From a virus: a stretch of 64,000 nucleotides of DNA. Location of the stretch: the IMG/VR virus record IMGVR_UViG_3300030333_008334, positions 16,462 through 80,461 of that record. One strand, given 5' to 3'. Shown here piece by piece: positions 1 through 8,563 of the stretch (positions within the stretch are counted from its first letter, which is position 1; the number at the start of each line of letters is the position of its first letter). The notes under the pieces are model-generated. The model had not been told where the DNA came from, ran no database searches, and saw only the letters and a list, made by a program, of their open reading frames with translations. The position numbers were made by a program, and so were the translations under genes.

Positions 1-2915
1 TCATGTGCGTCCATTACTTTTGCTGATACTTTTTTAAAGCTATGCTCTTCTCCTCTGCCTAGAGGCTCGGCAACTGACGTCGAAGTGCCAGAAATCCTTC
101 TGGCTTTTGGTATTTTGGTACCTATCTTCATTCCTATCATGCCATCGTTATAGCCTTCTAAGCGTGTTTCAAAGCGTCCGGGCTCAACGATGCATTCTAC
201 TTCTGTTAAAAAAACATAACCTGCCATTCCTAGCTTCATAGTGAGCGATCTTGCCCTAGATGTCCTACCGCCCGAAACACGAGGGTGGACAAAAACATAT
301 TGGCCGGGCCTAAAAAAAGTAGATCCAATCGTGGTTAGATTTACAGTATAGTTTTCTCTTATTTGCGCGCTGATTGGATCGACGCCATCCATTTCCGTTC
401 TCGCTGCCTTGAGATATGGCATATCACGACGACTATATTTTATGCTTTTCAAGATTCCCTTATCAGCGCCCTGATAAAAATGATATATGCCGCGTTTTGT
501 ATCTCTAGCAGAATTGCCGGATAAGCCTGGAGATGGTGCGTTGTGGGTATAGATATAATTATAATTATATAAATTTCCAGCCTTGGTCAATGCGGCAGTT
601 CTTCTGGGTGGGTGCGGTTTTATATGTTTTATAGATCTAATACGGCCGACACCTTTTCTGACACGATCTCGGCCGCGGCGATCGCCCGGGCCATCGACAT
701 GCGATATATGAACTTTGGGAGCAGAATTATAGCCAGCAAAACATTCTGGACTTAAAGACGCAATAATCAAATCACGTACCACATCTTTGATAAATTGCTT
801 TATCGGCCAGGATTCTCTCTGAGTCTTAACTGCTTTGTTGTTATACCATTCTAAAAACAATATTAAAGAAATCGGCGTATCAGCCATATTAAAAGCAACA
901 ACACCGCCGGTTAATGGATCGATCATGGTCATATCGCCTAGCAAATATCTTATACTTTTTGACCCAGAGCCGATATTTCCTAATAAACTAAATGCTGCTT
1001 CGAGCAAGTCTCCAAGATAGAAATAATTTATCCTGTAGTGACCAGCGGGTTTTGAAGTGCTGCTCTGAAGCTCTTTTTGCGCATCATCTAGGCCGGCTTT
1101 TAATTTGTCTTCTCTATCTGTATCTGTCTCGCCTTCTTTGGTAGAAGGTTCGTCAGTAGCTTTTTTCATTGCCCGTGAAGTCGCGTCACTCCCAGCATCA
1201 TAATCTAAATTGCCAGTTGCGGCGCCGACAGGATTAACCGTATGGATATCAAAATCAATTCTCTTTCTCTTTGGAGTAGAGTCTTTTTTAGATTTTTCAG
1301 TGACACCATATTTTCTCATTATTGCCGACTGTTTTCTTGTTAATTGACCATCGTTCATAAAATTTACTTGTTCTTCAGTTAAATCAATATAACGCATATT
1401 GCCGCTTTCATATAATCTTTCTAGCAAAAGTTGATATCGTCTAGATTTTTCTGAAGTTACAAAATTATCTAAGTTTTGTTCTAAAATTTCAAGTTGAGCT
1501 TCCTCCTCTCTAGCCTTGCGTGCCAAACTCTTTACGCCTGGAGCGCCGACGTCAGCGACGCCAATCGCAGACTCAAGCGCGGCGGAGGGGTCAAGATCTA
1601 ATGACGTATCAAAAAAGCCGGCAGCATCTGATGAGGCCCGGGCCCTTTTGGCTTTTTTTCTAGCGCTTTCTAGTTGTTTTTTCTTCTTCTCCAAGCCTTT
1701 CTTAAAACTTTTACCCATATTGAAAATATCAACATTTGGAGTGTTTGTGCTAAAATCGATTCTACCTAAAAATTCAATCTGCAAAGTGCCTGAGCCGTCA
1801 TCTTTAAAGTCGAATGCATGGCCCTCAAGACCCAAGTGCATGGTAGTGCTTTGCGTTTCTAAAAATTTTCTTAATCTAGCAGGAACTAAATTATTTTTTG
1901 ATGTAGGAGCAGACCAGCCGGCAACAACTTTAATCTCATATTTTTCTGGATCCCATTCGTCGAATGGGACACCATAAGGATCTTTTACTTTTGTTCGGAC
2001 CTTTCCCGGCGAAAGCAAAATCATATCTAAGAAAGTACCGTATTGTTTTTTATCGACATCGGCGGGATCTATATCCTCTAAATTGCGGAATGATAAAGTT
2101 AATTTGCATCTAATATTTCTTTCAACTTCTTCATCTGTTTTGCCGATATATTTCCAAGTAAATTTTTTGACGCCTACACCATCGACTCGACCTTTCCTGT
2201 TAGAAAAATATTCGTCAATACTTTGCTTGTTGTTGTGATCTACGAACAATATTTCTTTTTCTTTTCCGCCAGGATATACTTTAAAAAATCTGAGCTGCGG
2301 ATGCAAGCCGGCTAATTCGTGAGGTTTGATATCAACAAAAGAACTTATATCTTCTGATGTTGATATTCTGCTGATAACGCGGGATGGAGGCAGGCCAACA
2401 CACGTAAAATATTTGCCATATGGACGCTTCATGTTGGATTGCACAATCGGCTCGTAATTATCAATTAAAAAGCATTGTTCTTGAAATCTTCTTTCGGCGC
2501 GGGCGTTGTCTGGCTCATCGATGAATTTAGTAGTTTCATCGGCGCCTTCGCCTGTTGTAGTCTCTTCTCCAGTCTTATCAGAAGCGGCAGTTTCTGCTGG
2601 TAATTCATCGACTGCTTTCGCAAATGTCGGGGTACCGCCCGGGCCGCCTGCACTTGTAGTTATAAAACTTTTTAAAGGTATCTCCCTTGCCTTGGGTCCT
2701 TGCGCAAATTTTACGTCTGCTGATGCCAAGCCTTTGCTTCTCAAAACTTCATTAACAGCCTTTCTCAAGAGCTTTGTATTAAAATTCTTTTGGCGAGTGG
2801 CGCCTACACCGGAGCCTTTTATGCCTTTTGAAAGCCTTTCGCGATCTTTGATCGCTAAAGTTTTAGCTTCGTTAACAATTTCTTCAATTGGATATTCTGA
2901 TGGTTTTTTTGCCAT
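1..2915 (-). CDS. Large baseplate hub-like virion protein, 3' end cut by window edge
   Basis: An open frame of 971 codons runs from the ATG at 2915 to the window edge without a stop. It begins MAKKPSEYPIEEIVNEAK. The C-terminal visible part (about residues 870-930) has the pattern RPGQYVFVHPRVSGG, then LGMAGYVFLTEVEC, then PGRFETRLEGY. This resembles the last beta-barrel region of tail hub proteins of the gp27/gpD type. The middle (residues about 420-600) is charged and low in complexity. It follows a tape measure, a tube-cap-like and a LysM/gp53-like gene, the same order as tape measure, LysM protein and hub in PBSX-like contractile tails. I infer a hub or central baseplate role. Another baseplate wedge protein is possible. 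The start has only a weak ribosome site (GGCGG about 10 bases upstream), 13 bases after the previous stop. Confidence 0.6.
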   Translation of the reverse strand, partial: MAKKPSEYPIEEIVNEAKTLAIKDRERLSKGIKGSGVGATRQKNFNTKLLRKAVNEVLRSKGLASADVKFAQGPKAREIPLKSFITTSAGGPGGTPTFAKAVDELPAETAASDKTGEETTTGEGADETTKFIDEPDNARAERRFQEQCFLIDNYEPIVQSNMKRPYGKYFTCVGLPPSRVISRISTSEDISSFVDIKPHELAGLHPQLRFFKVYPGGKEKEILFVDHNNKQSIDEYFSNRKGRVDGVGVKKFTWKYIGKTDEEVERNIRCKLTLSFRNLEDIDPADVDKKQYGTFLDMILLSPGKVRTKVKDPYGVPFDEWDPEKYEIKVVAGWSAPTSKNNLVPARLRKFLETQSTTMHLGLEGHAFDFKDDGSGTLQIEFLGRIDFSTNTPNVDIFNMGKSFKKGLEKKKKQLESARKKAKRARASSDAAGFFDTSLDLDPSAALESAIGVADVGAPGVKSLARKAREEEAQLEILEQNLDNFVTSEKSRRYQLLLERLYESGNMRYIDLTEEQVNFMNDGQLTRKQSAIMRKYGVTEKSKKDSTPKRKRIDFDIHTVNPVGAATGNLDYDAGSDATSRAMKKATDEPSTKEGETDTDREDKLKAGLDDAQKELQSSTSKPAGHYRINYFYLGDLLEAAFSLLGNIGSGSKSIRYLLGDMTMIDPLTGGVVAFNMADTPISLILFLEWYNNKAVKTQRESWPIKQFIKDVVRDLIIASLSPECFAGYNSAPKVHISHVDGPGDRRGRDRVRKGVGRIRSIKHIKPHPPRRTAALTKAGNLYNYNYIYTHNAPSPGLSGNSARDTKRGIYHFYQGADKGILKSIKYSRRDMPYLKAARTEMDGVDPISAQIRENYTVNLTTIGSTFFRPGQYVFVHPRVSGGRTSRARSLTMKLGMAGYVFLTEVECIVEPGRFETRLEGYNDGMIGMKIGTKIPKARRISGTSTSVAEPLGRGEEHSFKKVSAKVMDAH

Positions 2916-2928
2916 TTTGATTTACCGC

Positions 2929-3267
2929 CTATGACTCAACAATTTCTAGAAATATTTCTAAGTCTAAAGGAATGTTAATACTGTCGCCATATTCAACATG
3001 AGCTTCTGTGGGGGATCTATTTGCCCAAGCAATAACCCACCAGTAACGTGAGTCTCCATAAAACTCTTGTGCTAGTTTGTAGAATCTATCACCCGTTCTC
3101 CAGATATGAGTTCGCATTGCAATTCTTGCCAATTCTTCAGGCGTTGGATGTCTTAAGGCTGGCGTACCATAATGACGTACAAAGCTAACGCCTCTTTTTG
3201 CAAAGACGTGACGGTACATATCATTAGTATTTAAGAAAAGTTCTTGTGTTTCATATCTGTCTGCCAT
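2929..3267 (-). CDS. LysM-containing baseplate wedge protein, gp53-like
   Basis: A 112-residue protein. Residues about 55-100 hold a LysM-like segment: RTGDRFYKLAQEFYGDSRYW, then WVIAWANR, ending in GDSINIPL. This is the usual 'requirement to be stepped through, find the nearest neighbour, low-index constant' pattern of phage LysM baseplate proteins. T4 gp53, a wedge subunit, carries such a domain, and PBSX-type tails have a LysM protein between tape measure and hub. The gene sits in just that place here, 8 bases after the tube-cap-like gene and 13 bases before the hub-like gene. It probably clamps wedges around the hub at the end of baseplate assembly. The short length agrees with a stripped-down gp53. 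The family call is good, the exact T4 equivalence less sure. Confidence 0.7.
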   Translation of the reverse strand: MADRYETQELFLNTNDMYRHVFAKRGVSFVRHYGTPALRHPTPEELARIAMRTHIWRTGDRFYKLAQEFYGDSRYWWVIAWANRSPTEAHVEYGDSINIPLDLEIFLEIVES

Positions 3268-3275
3268 ACCTTAAA

Positions 3276-4265
3276 TTACCTTTCCCTTGGGGGAGCTAAA
3301 GAGGCTATGATGGCCTCATCCTTAATTTCGTTATTGACCCGTGCTCTTTCAGCAGAGTCAAGAAATTTTGATTTTAATCCATATTTGCGTGGGGGAAGCG
3401 CGTCGGCCAAGGCAGGATCAAGTTTGAATTGATGGGAGTCAGATAAAAGGCCTGGCTCTGGTCGATCAATTGAACCTAGCATAGTACCCTCTGCGTCGCC
3501 ACTCAGGAGTGAACTTTCAGATGCATCCAAGTCTGGGCTAACACTGTGAGCTTCTTCGATCCTCGCCATGGTCATTGTCTCATCTGCTGTTAGTGACCTG
3601 GGTGCAGCAGTTGAAATAGTATCTGTATTGGATATATTATAAGGAAATCTTTTCATTGCATTGCCCCTAGCATTGCCATCTTGTTGCCATCCTAATGAAT
3701 GTTGATGAATGATAGCCAATTGACAACTCAAGTCGATTAGTTTAGGAAACATCATTGTTTGCCCTCCGACATCCTCTACTACAAACCCAGCCTCCACATT
3801 TGGACTAAAGCTCAGCCCACTCATCGCAGCTGCAAGGCCGGATGTTTCTGCTGTTCCGCCAAGTGCAGTATTGCTAGCTATTAAATTGGCAAATTTAACT
3901 TTAACAACCGGGCTGCCTTTGATAGTCGAAGCTTCACTTCTGCGACGGCCAGTCCTTTCATAAACTGGATATTGCATTGCTGCCAACAAAGAACATCTAC
4001 GTAAGTTTTCCTTTGCCTCAGCCGCGCTATATGCTGGAATTTGCCAACTTATGCTAATTTGTCTGCTTGTTCCTTGAAAAATCTGAAATGGATCCATTCT
4101 TCCGTAAACTTCTTCTGTATTATACTTGGCATTAAAACTATCATCCATTTGGGTTAAAAATGCTTTAAATGTAACTCTTCTTTTTGTTGGCACATGATAA
4201 AAATCTAGTGTTATGCCAGATGAGCTGCCATTTTTGTAATATGAATTTGTTGCATCTACTGACAT
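3276..4265 (-). CDS. Tail tube cap or tube-initiator-like baseplate protein
   Basis: A 329-residue protein. The first 110 residues are rich in beta strands (GITLDFYHVPTKRRVTF, FNAKYNTEEVYGRMDPFQ, FQGTSRQISISWQIPAYS) followed by AEAKENLRRCSLLAAMQYPVYE. This is a common tail-protein pattern in marine myoviruses. The fold it suggests is tube-like, as in T4 gp48/gp54, the proteins that start the tail tube on the baseplate. The middle (about residues 150-215) has a glycine/alanine stretch followed by MMFPKLIDLSCQLAIIHQHSLGW. The C-terminal 100 residues look flexible. It starts 3 bases after the tape measure stop and precedes the LysM gene, which supports a place at the tube-baseplate junction. The function is inferred from context and strand pattern. 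Confidence 0.5.
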   Translation of the reverse strand: MSVDATNSYYKNGSSSGITLDFYHVPTKRRVTFKAFLTQMDDSFNAKYNTEEVYGRMDPFQIFQGTSRQISISWQIPAYSAAEAKENLRRCSLLAAMQYPVYERTGRRRSEASTIKGSPVVKVKFANLIASNTALGGTAETSGLAAAMSGLSFSPNVEAGFVVEDVGGQTMMFPKLIDLSCQLAIIHQHSLGWQQDGNARGNAMKRFPYNISNTDTISTAAPRSLTADETMTMARIEEAHSVSPDLDASESSLLSGDAEGTMLGSIDRPEPGLLSDSHQFKLDPALADALPPRKYGLKSKFLDSAERARVNNEIKDEAIIASLAPPRER

Positions 4266-4268
4266 TTA

Positions 4269-7025
4269 TTAACCTCCACCTGCATTCTTGATTATATCAA
4301 CAATATAGGGTTCAAAATCTTCCTCTCCTATGCTTAAATAGAACTTATATGAATTTCCATCAACTCCGCCGGCTCCTCTTTGTTTTATTACAGGAGATGT
4401 ACTAGCGGCAGGAGAAGCAGCTGCTGGTGCGGCTGAAACTGCAGCTGTTGCATATCTAGTTGCCATGGCAGGAGCGGTTATGTTCTCGCCGGCAAATCCA
4501 AATTTTTCAGTTGCGTTGGCAAACTCAACATATGTACCAATTGCTTTGCCTTCCATGCCTTCTGCTAGCTCAGCCAATTCAATAATATGATTTTTCATAT
4601 TCGCCAAGTCTACGCCGCCGGCAGCTGCCACTTTTCCTAAGCCACCAAACATATTTCCAAGTGCGGTTAAATCTGCAGTTGATATGGTTCGTAAAGCCAA
4701 TCCAACAAGTGTAATTCCAGCGGCAAGCATTCCAAAACCAACAAGCGCTGCAGTAGAAACAACTGCCATAACTTTCATTGTAAGCGCCAATACACCCATC
4801 GCAAGAGAAGTCGCTAACATTGCCTCTGCTGCTTTTAAGCCGCTCTCTCCTAACAATACGAATCCATAAACTGCCAAGAATATACCGCCACCAATCATCA
4901 ATATTGCTGCGCCGACTGTTGCTAATGGTATTGCTGCAGCAGCGCCTCCAGCCGCCGAAGCCAAAAGACCTTTTGCCATAAAGAAGAAGCCTGCGGCAAG
5001 TATGCCAATTGCAGCTGCAGAAGCAAGAAGCGTTGGTGCATCAAATTGCTTGAAAGCAGCTGCCAGAGTTGAAAAAGCTTCTGCGGTAAGATATATGGCG
5101 GCGCCAAGACCAGCCATGGCAACACCATACGCTGCCACTACTGCTGCTTTAGCCATCATGCCGGCTGAATCTATTACTGCACCGACGCCGCCGGCTCCTT
5201 GAGTCACATTTTGCCTTTGCAAAGCAGCTGTTTCGGCATTAATCTCTGCTATTCTTTTTGCAGAAGCTGCGGTGTCGACTGCAGCCTGCTTTTTTCTCAT
5301 TGCGATCGCGACCAAAATATTCGTTTTTTGTGTTGCCGCGGCTATAACACCAAATGCATAGTATGCTCTAATTCCGATCATAAGTAACTTGAAGCCGGCA
5401 AGGACCCCGACAATAATCGGAATGATACCTTTATTTTTATCGTTGAAATCTGCAATTCCAACTACTATATCGTGAAAAAACCCAACAACCGGCTGGATGC
5501 CAATTGCAAAATTTTCCATCATTACTTTAAGCATCTTTACGGTATCCATTGCGCGGCGAGCTTGCTCAGCCATGGCTTCTTCTTCTTTTGCCACCAATTT
5601 CATTTTCGCTTGCATCTCATCAAAGGCCTGGATGTCGCCTTGAAGCACCTTTAACGCCAGCGATGTGTCTTTAATTCCTGACAATCTAGCAAAAGCCAAG
5701 ACGCCGCGGGGATTAGCAGCTAATTCTGCTGCCCGGGCACTGTCGTGCATTTGTTCTACCAAAAAGCGCATGCGATCGGCTGAGTCAAGTGCCATCATCT
5801 CCATAGGATTGATTACTTGCGCACCCATCAAAGCATTGAGACTAGCGGCAGCTTTACCGGCGCTTGCAATTTCATCAAACTGTTCAGTAAAGTTTAAAGC
5901 GGTGCTTATATCTGTGTTCAAAGCCATGGCTGCAGCTTTCATTTTTCCAAAAACGTTTTCCATGCGATCGCCGTAATGTGCTAGCTGTTTTATTGCCTGT
6001 CCAAAGTCTTCTGTAATTGTGCTAGCGGCGACGCCAAGAGAATCAGCGAGGCCGGCCAATTGCCTAGTAAGATGCTCTGCTTCAGGTGCAGTTTTTCCTA
6101 AAGCGCCCATCATAAAGTTTAAGTTTTTTGATGCAGTTGCAGTATTAACGCCAGATTTCTCCAATGTTGCAACTAAAAGCGATAGAGAGTCTTGTGTTTG
6201 CTTGTTCATAAGACGAAATCTGCTAAGATTCTCTTCCAAGCTCTGAAAGGCTGCAGCTGCCTCTGCAATGCCAAGCCCTAGGGATCTAAATGATGTACCT
6301 AAATTTTCAATTTGATCAGCGTATTGTCCACCAGAGCTTGTAGATTTTTCAAAGCCGGCTTGTACATTGAAAGTTTCGACTGCCAAGCCCATGGTTGCTT
6401 CTTGAACCTTCATTACGCTGGATCCAATGGCATTTTCTAGAATTGCGCCGGCATTTTTTCCTAGTTGTCTTACCATATCGCCGGCGCTTTTTAATCCGCC
6501 GCCGACTTTGATTACTTCAACAAAACTGCCGTAAAGCGTATCTTTCCACTGAGAAGTAACTCCAGTCCATCCAGCTAATTCTTTGCCGACTCTTTCAGAA
6601 TGCTTGATTACTTTTTCTGTTACGCCAATTGATCGAGTTTGCTCGTCATTAAACTGCCTCATTTGCTTTAATTGATCTTCATTTAATTGAAGAATGCTTT
6701 GCAGCTGATTTTCTTTTTTCTCAAGAGCGAGGCGCTCGGCTTCGTTTAATTCGCCTTTTAGTTTTTTTTCTTCTTTTGTCTCTAGAAGCGTTTCTAGTTG
6801 AGCTTTTGCCCGGGCCTGAACTATTTCTAAATTGCCCTCTAGAAGATCTCTTGCAGATTGAGCTTCTTCCCGCAAAGATTGTAAAATATTCAACTCTTCT
6901 TCGCGGCCTTTAAAAATTTCACCCTGGGCTAATTTAATCTCGGCGTTTTTATTAGCTAGCTCGATTGTAACATCGCGCATTTCTTTTAATATAGCCAGCC
7001 TTAGTTCTTCTGTTTCATTCGCCAT
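4269..7025 (-). CDS. Tail tape measure protein
   Basis: A 918-residue protein with the usual tape-measure build. An N-terminal, highly charged coiled coil (residues 1-145, rich in E, K, Q and L) is followed by a long alanine-rich helical body. A cluster of hydrophobic segments lies between about residues 510 and 790 (for example GIIPIIVGVLAGFKLLMIG and AAIGILAAGFFFMAKGLL). A short proline/alanine linker and a beta-rich tail (YKFYLSIGEEDFEPYIVDII) end the protein. It is the longest gene between the tube and the hub genes, as expected. At about 1.5 angstrom per residue it would set a tail of roughly 135-140 nm, an inference only. It starts 12 bases after the small 114-residue gene, whose neighbours upstream are the chaperone-like reading frames. 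The hydrophobic helices may help pass DNA through the host inner membrane. Confidence 0.85.
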   Translation of the reverse strand: MANETEELRLAILKEMRDVTIELANKNAEIKLAQGEIFKGREEELNILQSLREEAQSARDLLEGNLEIVQARAKAQLETLLETKEEKKLKGELNEAERLALEKKENQLQSILQLNEDQLKQMRQFNDEQTRSIGVTEKVIKHSERVGKELAGWTGVTSQWKDTLYGSFVEVIKVGGGLKSAGDMVRQLGKNAGAILENAIGSSVMKVQEATMGLAVETFNVQAGFEKSTSSGGQYADQIENLGTSFRSLGLGIAEAAAAFQSLEENLSRFRLMNKQTQDSLSLLVATLEKSGVNTATASKNLNFMMGALGKTAPEAEHLTRQLAGLADSLGVAASTITEDFGQAIKQLAHYGDRMENVFGKMKAAAMALNTDISTALNFTEQFDEIASAGKAAASLNALMGAQVINPMEMMALDSADRMRFLVEQMHDSARAAELAANPRGVLAFARLSGIKDTSLALKVLQGDIQAFDEMQAKMKLVAKEEEAMAEQARRAMDTVKMLKVMMENFAIGIQPVVGFFHDIVVGIADFNDKNKGIIPIIVGVLAGFKLLMIGIRAYYAFGVIAAATQKTNILVAIAMRKKQAAVDTAASAKRIAEINAETAALQRQNVTQGAGGVGAVIDSAGMMAKAAVVAAYGVAMAGLGAAIYLTAEAFSTLAAAFKQFDAPTLLASAAAIGILAAGFFFMAKGLLASAAGGAAAAIPLATVGAAILMIGGGIFLAVYGFVLLGESGLKAAEAMLATSLAMGVLALTMKVMAVVSTAALVGFGMLAAGITLVGLALRTISTADLTALGNMFGGLGKVAAAGGVDLANMKNHIIELAELAEGMEGKAIGTYVEFANATEKFGFAGENITAPAMATRYATAAVSAAPAAASPAASTSPVIKQRGAGGVDGNSYKFYLSIGEEDFEPYIVDIIKNAGGG

Positions 7026-7037
7026 TCAGATTATATC

Positions 7038-7382
7038 CTATTCGAAAGGCCACTTTAGACCGGTCTTTCTTTCAAATTTATTTACGGCCGAATCAAGCAT
7101 TGCCCTGCTTCTATAAGTTTTTGGATCATTTAAACCATAATCAGATATCGCATCCAAATACTTTTTTTCACGTGTTATCGCGTTACGAAAGGCAGAAAGC
7201 TGAGATGAAGTTCCTCGCACCTTGACATTAGAAGGTATACCATAATCTTCCCAGAACATTCTACGAAGAATGGTTTTGATGCCATGACCCAAAATACTTA
7301 AAAAACTCTCTGTTACCTCGCCTTTGCTTTTTATATTTAAGTCGATTATAACAGGTGCCAAATTATCTTCGTTGATTTTCAT
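7038..7382 (-). CDS. Conserved-looking small protein upstream of tape measure
   Basis: A 114-residue soluble protein that I do not recognise. It starts MKINEDNLAPVIIDLN, has a central segment FLSILGHGIKTILRRMFWEDYGIP, and ends in a helical region with GLKWPFE. The GHGIK..LRRMFWED segment looks like a conserved core. It is the first gene after a terminator hairpin (7421-7451) and a copy of the candidate late-promoter element (7403-7419), so it probably leads the tape measure-baseplate transcription unit. Its place directly before the tape measure suggests tail assembly or baseplate work, but nothing in the sequence defines a function. Confidence 0.6.
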   Translation of the reverse strand: MKINEDNLAPVIIDLNIKSKGEVTESFLSILGHGIKTILRRMFWEDYGIPSNVKVRGTSSQLSAFRNAITREKKYLDAISDYGLNDPKTYRSRAMLDSAVNKFERKTGLKWPFE

Positions 7383-7402
7383 AGCAAATCCCCACTCTTA
7401 TA

Positions 7403-7419
7403 GAGTAAATAGTTATTTA
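7403..7419 (-). promoter_or_regulatory. Candidate late promoter element (variant copy)
   Basis: The minus strand reads ATAACTATTTACTC, a looser copy of the ATAAYACTATTTAT element found upstream of the sheath, scaffold and 325-residue structural genes. It lies 21 bases before the ATG at 7382 and just after a terminator hairpin, where a new transcript would be expected to start. Confidence 0.4.
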
Positions 7420-7420
7420 T

Positions 7421-7451
7421 AAAATAAAAGACCAGACATAAGCCTGGCCTT
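7421..7451 (-). terminator. Intrinsic terminator after the chaperone-like frames
   Basis: The minus-strand RNA folds as AAGGCCAGGC, loop UUAU, GUCUGGUCUU, a 10-bp stem with two G:U pairs, followed by a U-rich run (7427-7421). The same DNA read on the plus strand gives A-C mismatches, so the structure is built for leftward transcription. It ends the unit that includes the tube and gp26-like genes. Confidence 0.7.
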
Positions 7452-7455
7452 CGTT

Positions 7456-7713
7456 TTACCTTCTTTTAGCTTTAGATGAAGCTTCTTCGTGAGCTTCCTT
7501 TTCCATCTCAAATTGCTTTTGAAGTCTTTTCACAAACCACATTCTTATTATTGTCGGCAAATTGTATGCTTCCAAGAAACCCCATCCACCATGATATTTC
7601 ATTAAAAACAATTGCTCATAAACATTTTGAATGTAATCATTAGTTAGGCCAAAAAAAGTCCGTAGTAAACGGCACCTCCATGTCTTGATCGTAAAAACAC
7701 TCTTGGCAAGCAA
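7456..7713 (-). CDS. Downstream frame of tail assembly chaperone or baseplate hub assembly protein, probably made by frameshift
   Basis: The open frame from TTG at 7713 overlaps the end of the gp26-like gene, but only the part after the overlap (7650-7456, 64 codons) looks like real protein. It reads NDYIQNVYEQLFLMKYHGG, then a tryptophan/aromatic core, AYNLP, a helical segment and a very charged C-terminus ending KAKRR. There is no good start: the TTG lies inside the upstream gene without a ribosome site, and the first internal ATG (7602) would remove the first part of the conserved-looking core. The upstream gene carries seven T's (7657-7651) just before its stop, and a +1 or -2 shift there would join the two frames. 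Position between tube and tape measure matches the G/GT chaperones of lambda and Mu. Confidence 0.55.
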   Translation of the reverse strand: MLAKSVFTIKTWRCRLLRTFFGLTNDYIQNVYEQLFLMKYHGGWGFLEAYNLPTIIRMWFVKRLQKQFEMEKEAHEEASSKAKRR

Positions 7714-8506
7714 ACGGCTGAGTCATATCAACCGTTGGTGTATTTTTGGCATACTCTTTTCTTAAGAACCTTGAATCCATGGCCGGCATATTGTCGACGA
7801 ATTCATTAATGAAGCGGCGATCTGTATTGCCATTCACTGAAACCAACAAAGTCTTCAATTGATTTGTTAAAAGATTAGAAACCTTTTCAGTATTTTTGTT
7901 TCTTACATTGCTATTTTTGACCAGCTGGTTTTCATCTTTGCCAGTCAACAATCTCAAAGCCACTGTTGCATTTGTTCTAGGAAGTTGCAAAGTTATATGA
8001 CCATTCTCATCCAAACTCGCGCCTTGCTCAACAATATCATCAGCCGTGACAACTTTCACATCATCCAAATTGAATTCATGATCTTGAGACGTGCCGCATG
8101 CTGGACATGATATCTTTGTTTGGTAAAGAGGGCCATAGCCTGTAATCCTGGCTTTTACGACCAGTGCATTCTTATCGCATACCAATAAATCATTAACCTT
8201 GACTTTCTTGTCAATAATAATATTTTGCAAGAATCGGTCCAGCGCCAAGCCTTTTCTTAAAAGAGACTGCGAAGTTAAGATATCTTCATCTTTCGCTGTC
8301 ATGAAACGAATCTCCAAGCTTTCTTGACCGTACAAGGGATGATCTTCTGGATAGAATTTTCCTTGTGAGGGCAATTCAACAAACTCTGTTGGCCGGGGCA
8401 TTTGAAATGCCGACGCTTGAGTTTGTTCGTTCATAAGCTCGGGGACAGGAATATCAGCAGGAACGTTTGGCGAACCTAAACGCTCTTCATTATTTCTAGC
8501 ACCCAT
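7640..8506 (-). CDS. T4 gp26-like baseplate hub assembly protein with zinc ribbon
   Basis: A 288-residue protein. After a disordered start, residues about 38-95 read FVELPSQGKFYPEDHPLYG, then LEIRFMTAKDEDILTSQSL and KGLALDRFLQNII. These are the hallmark stretches of the phage baseplate family named after T4 gp26 (T4_baseplate type). A zinc-binding module is likely: CPAC at about 134-137 and CQEC near the C-terminus (about 270-273). Family members act in baseplate hub assembly, and their place between tube and tape measure also fits a tail chaperone. The last codons GAC TTT TTT TGG CCT AAC TAA include a T7 run, discussed as a frameshift site. It starts 57 bases after the tube gene. Confidence 0.75.
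   Translation of the reverse strand: MGARNNEERLGSPNVPADIPVPELMNEQTQASAFQMPRPTEFVELPSQGKFYPEDHPLYGQESLEIRFMTAKDEDILTSQSLLRKGLALDRFLQNIIIDKKVKVNDLLVCDKNALVVKARITGYGPLYQTKISCPACGTSQDHEFNLDDVKVVTADDIVEQGASLDENGHITLQLPRTNATVALRLLTGKDENQLVKNSNVRNKNTEKVSNLLTNQLKTLLVSVNGNTDRRFINEFVDNMPAMDSRFLRKEYAKNTPTVDMTQPFACQECFYDQDMEVPFTTDFFWPN
7651..7657 (-). other. Candidate programmed frameshift site (seven T's)
   Basis: Near the end of the gp26-like gene the minus strand reads GAC TTT TTT TGG CCT AAC TAA. A +1 or -2 slip on the T7 run leads into GGC CTA ACT AAT GAT TAC, the start of the 64-codon downstream frame. A -1 slip meets a stop (GCC TAA) at once. The upstream stop is only 9 bases after the run. Confidence 0.45.
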
Positions 8507-8563
8507 TTTTACCTCATTTGTTTTTTAAATAATACAATACTTTATCGTAAATTTAAAGCTTTT

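Noticed and set aside
2506-2934. Long plus-strand open frames, such as 142 codons here and 153 codons at 1516
   Set aside because: They mirror minus-strand coding sequence (the hub-like gene), have no ribosome site and no sensible protein pattern.
7600-7650. Independent start of the downstream frame at ATG 7602, or at the ATG in TAATGA (7640)
   Set aside because: The 7602 start would cut into the conserved-looking core and lacks a ribosome site. The ATG at 7640 is in the wrong frame and ends after 12 codons.
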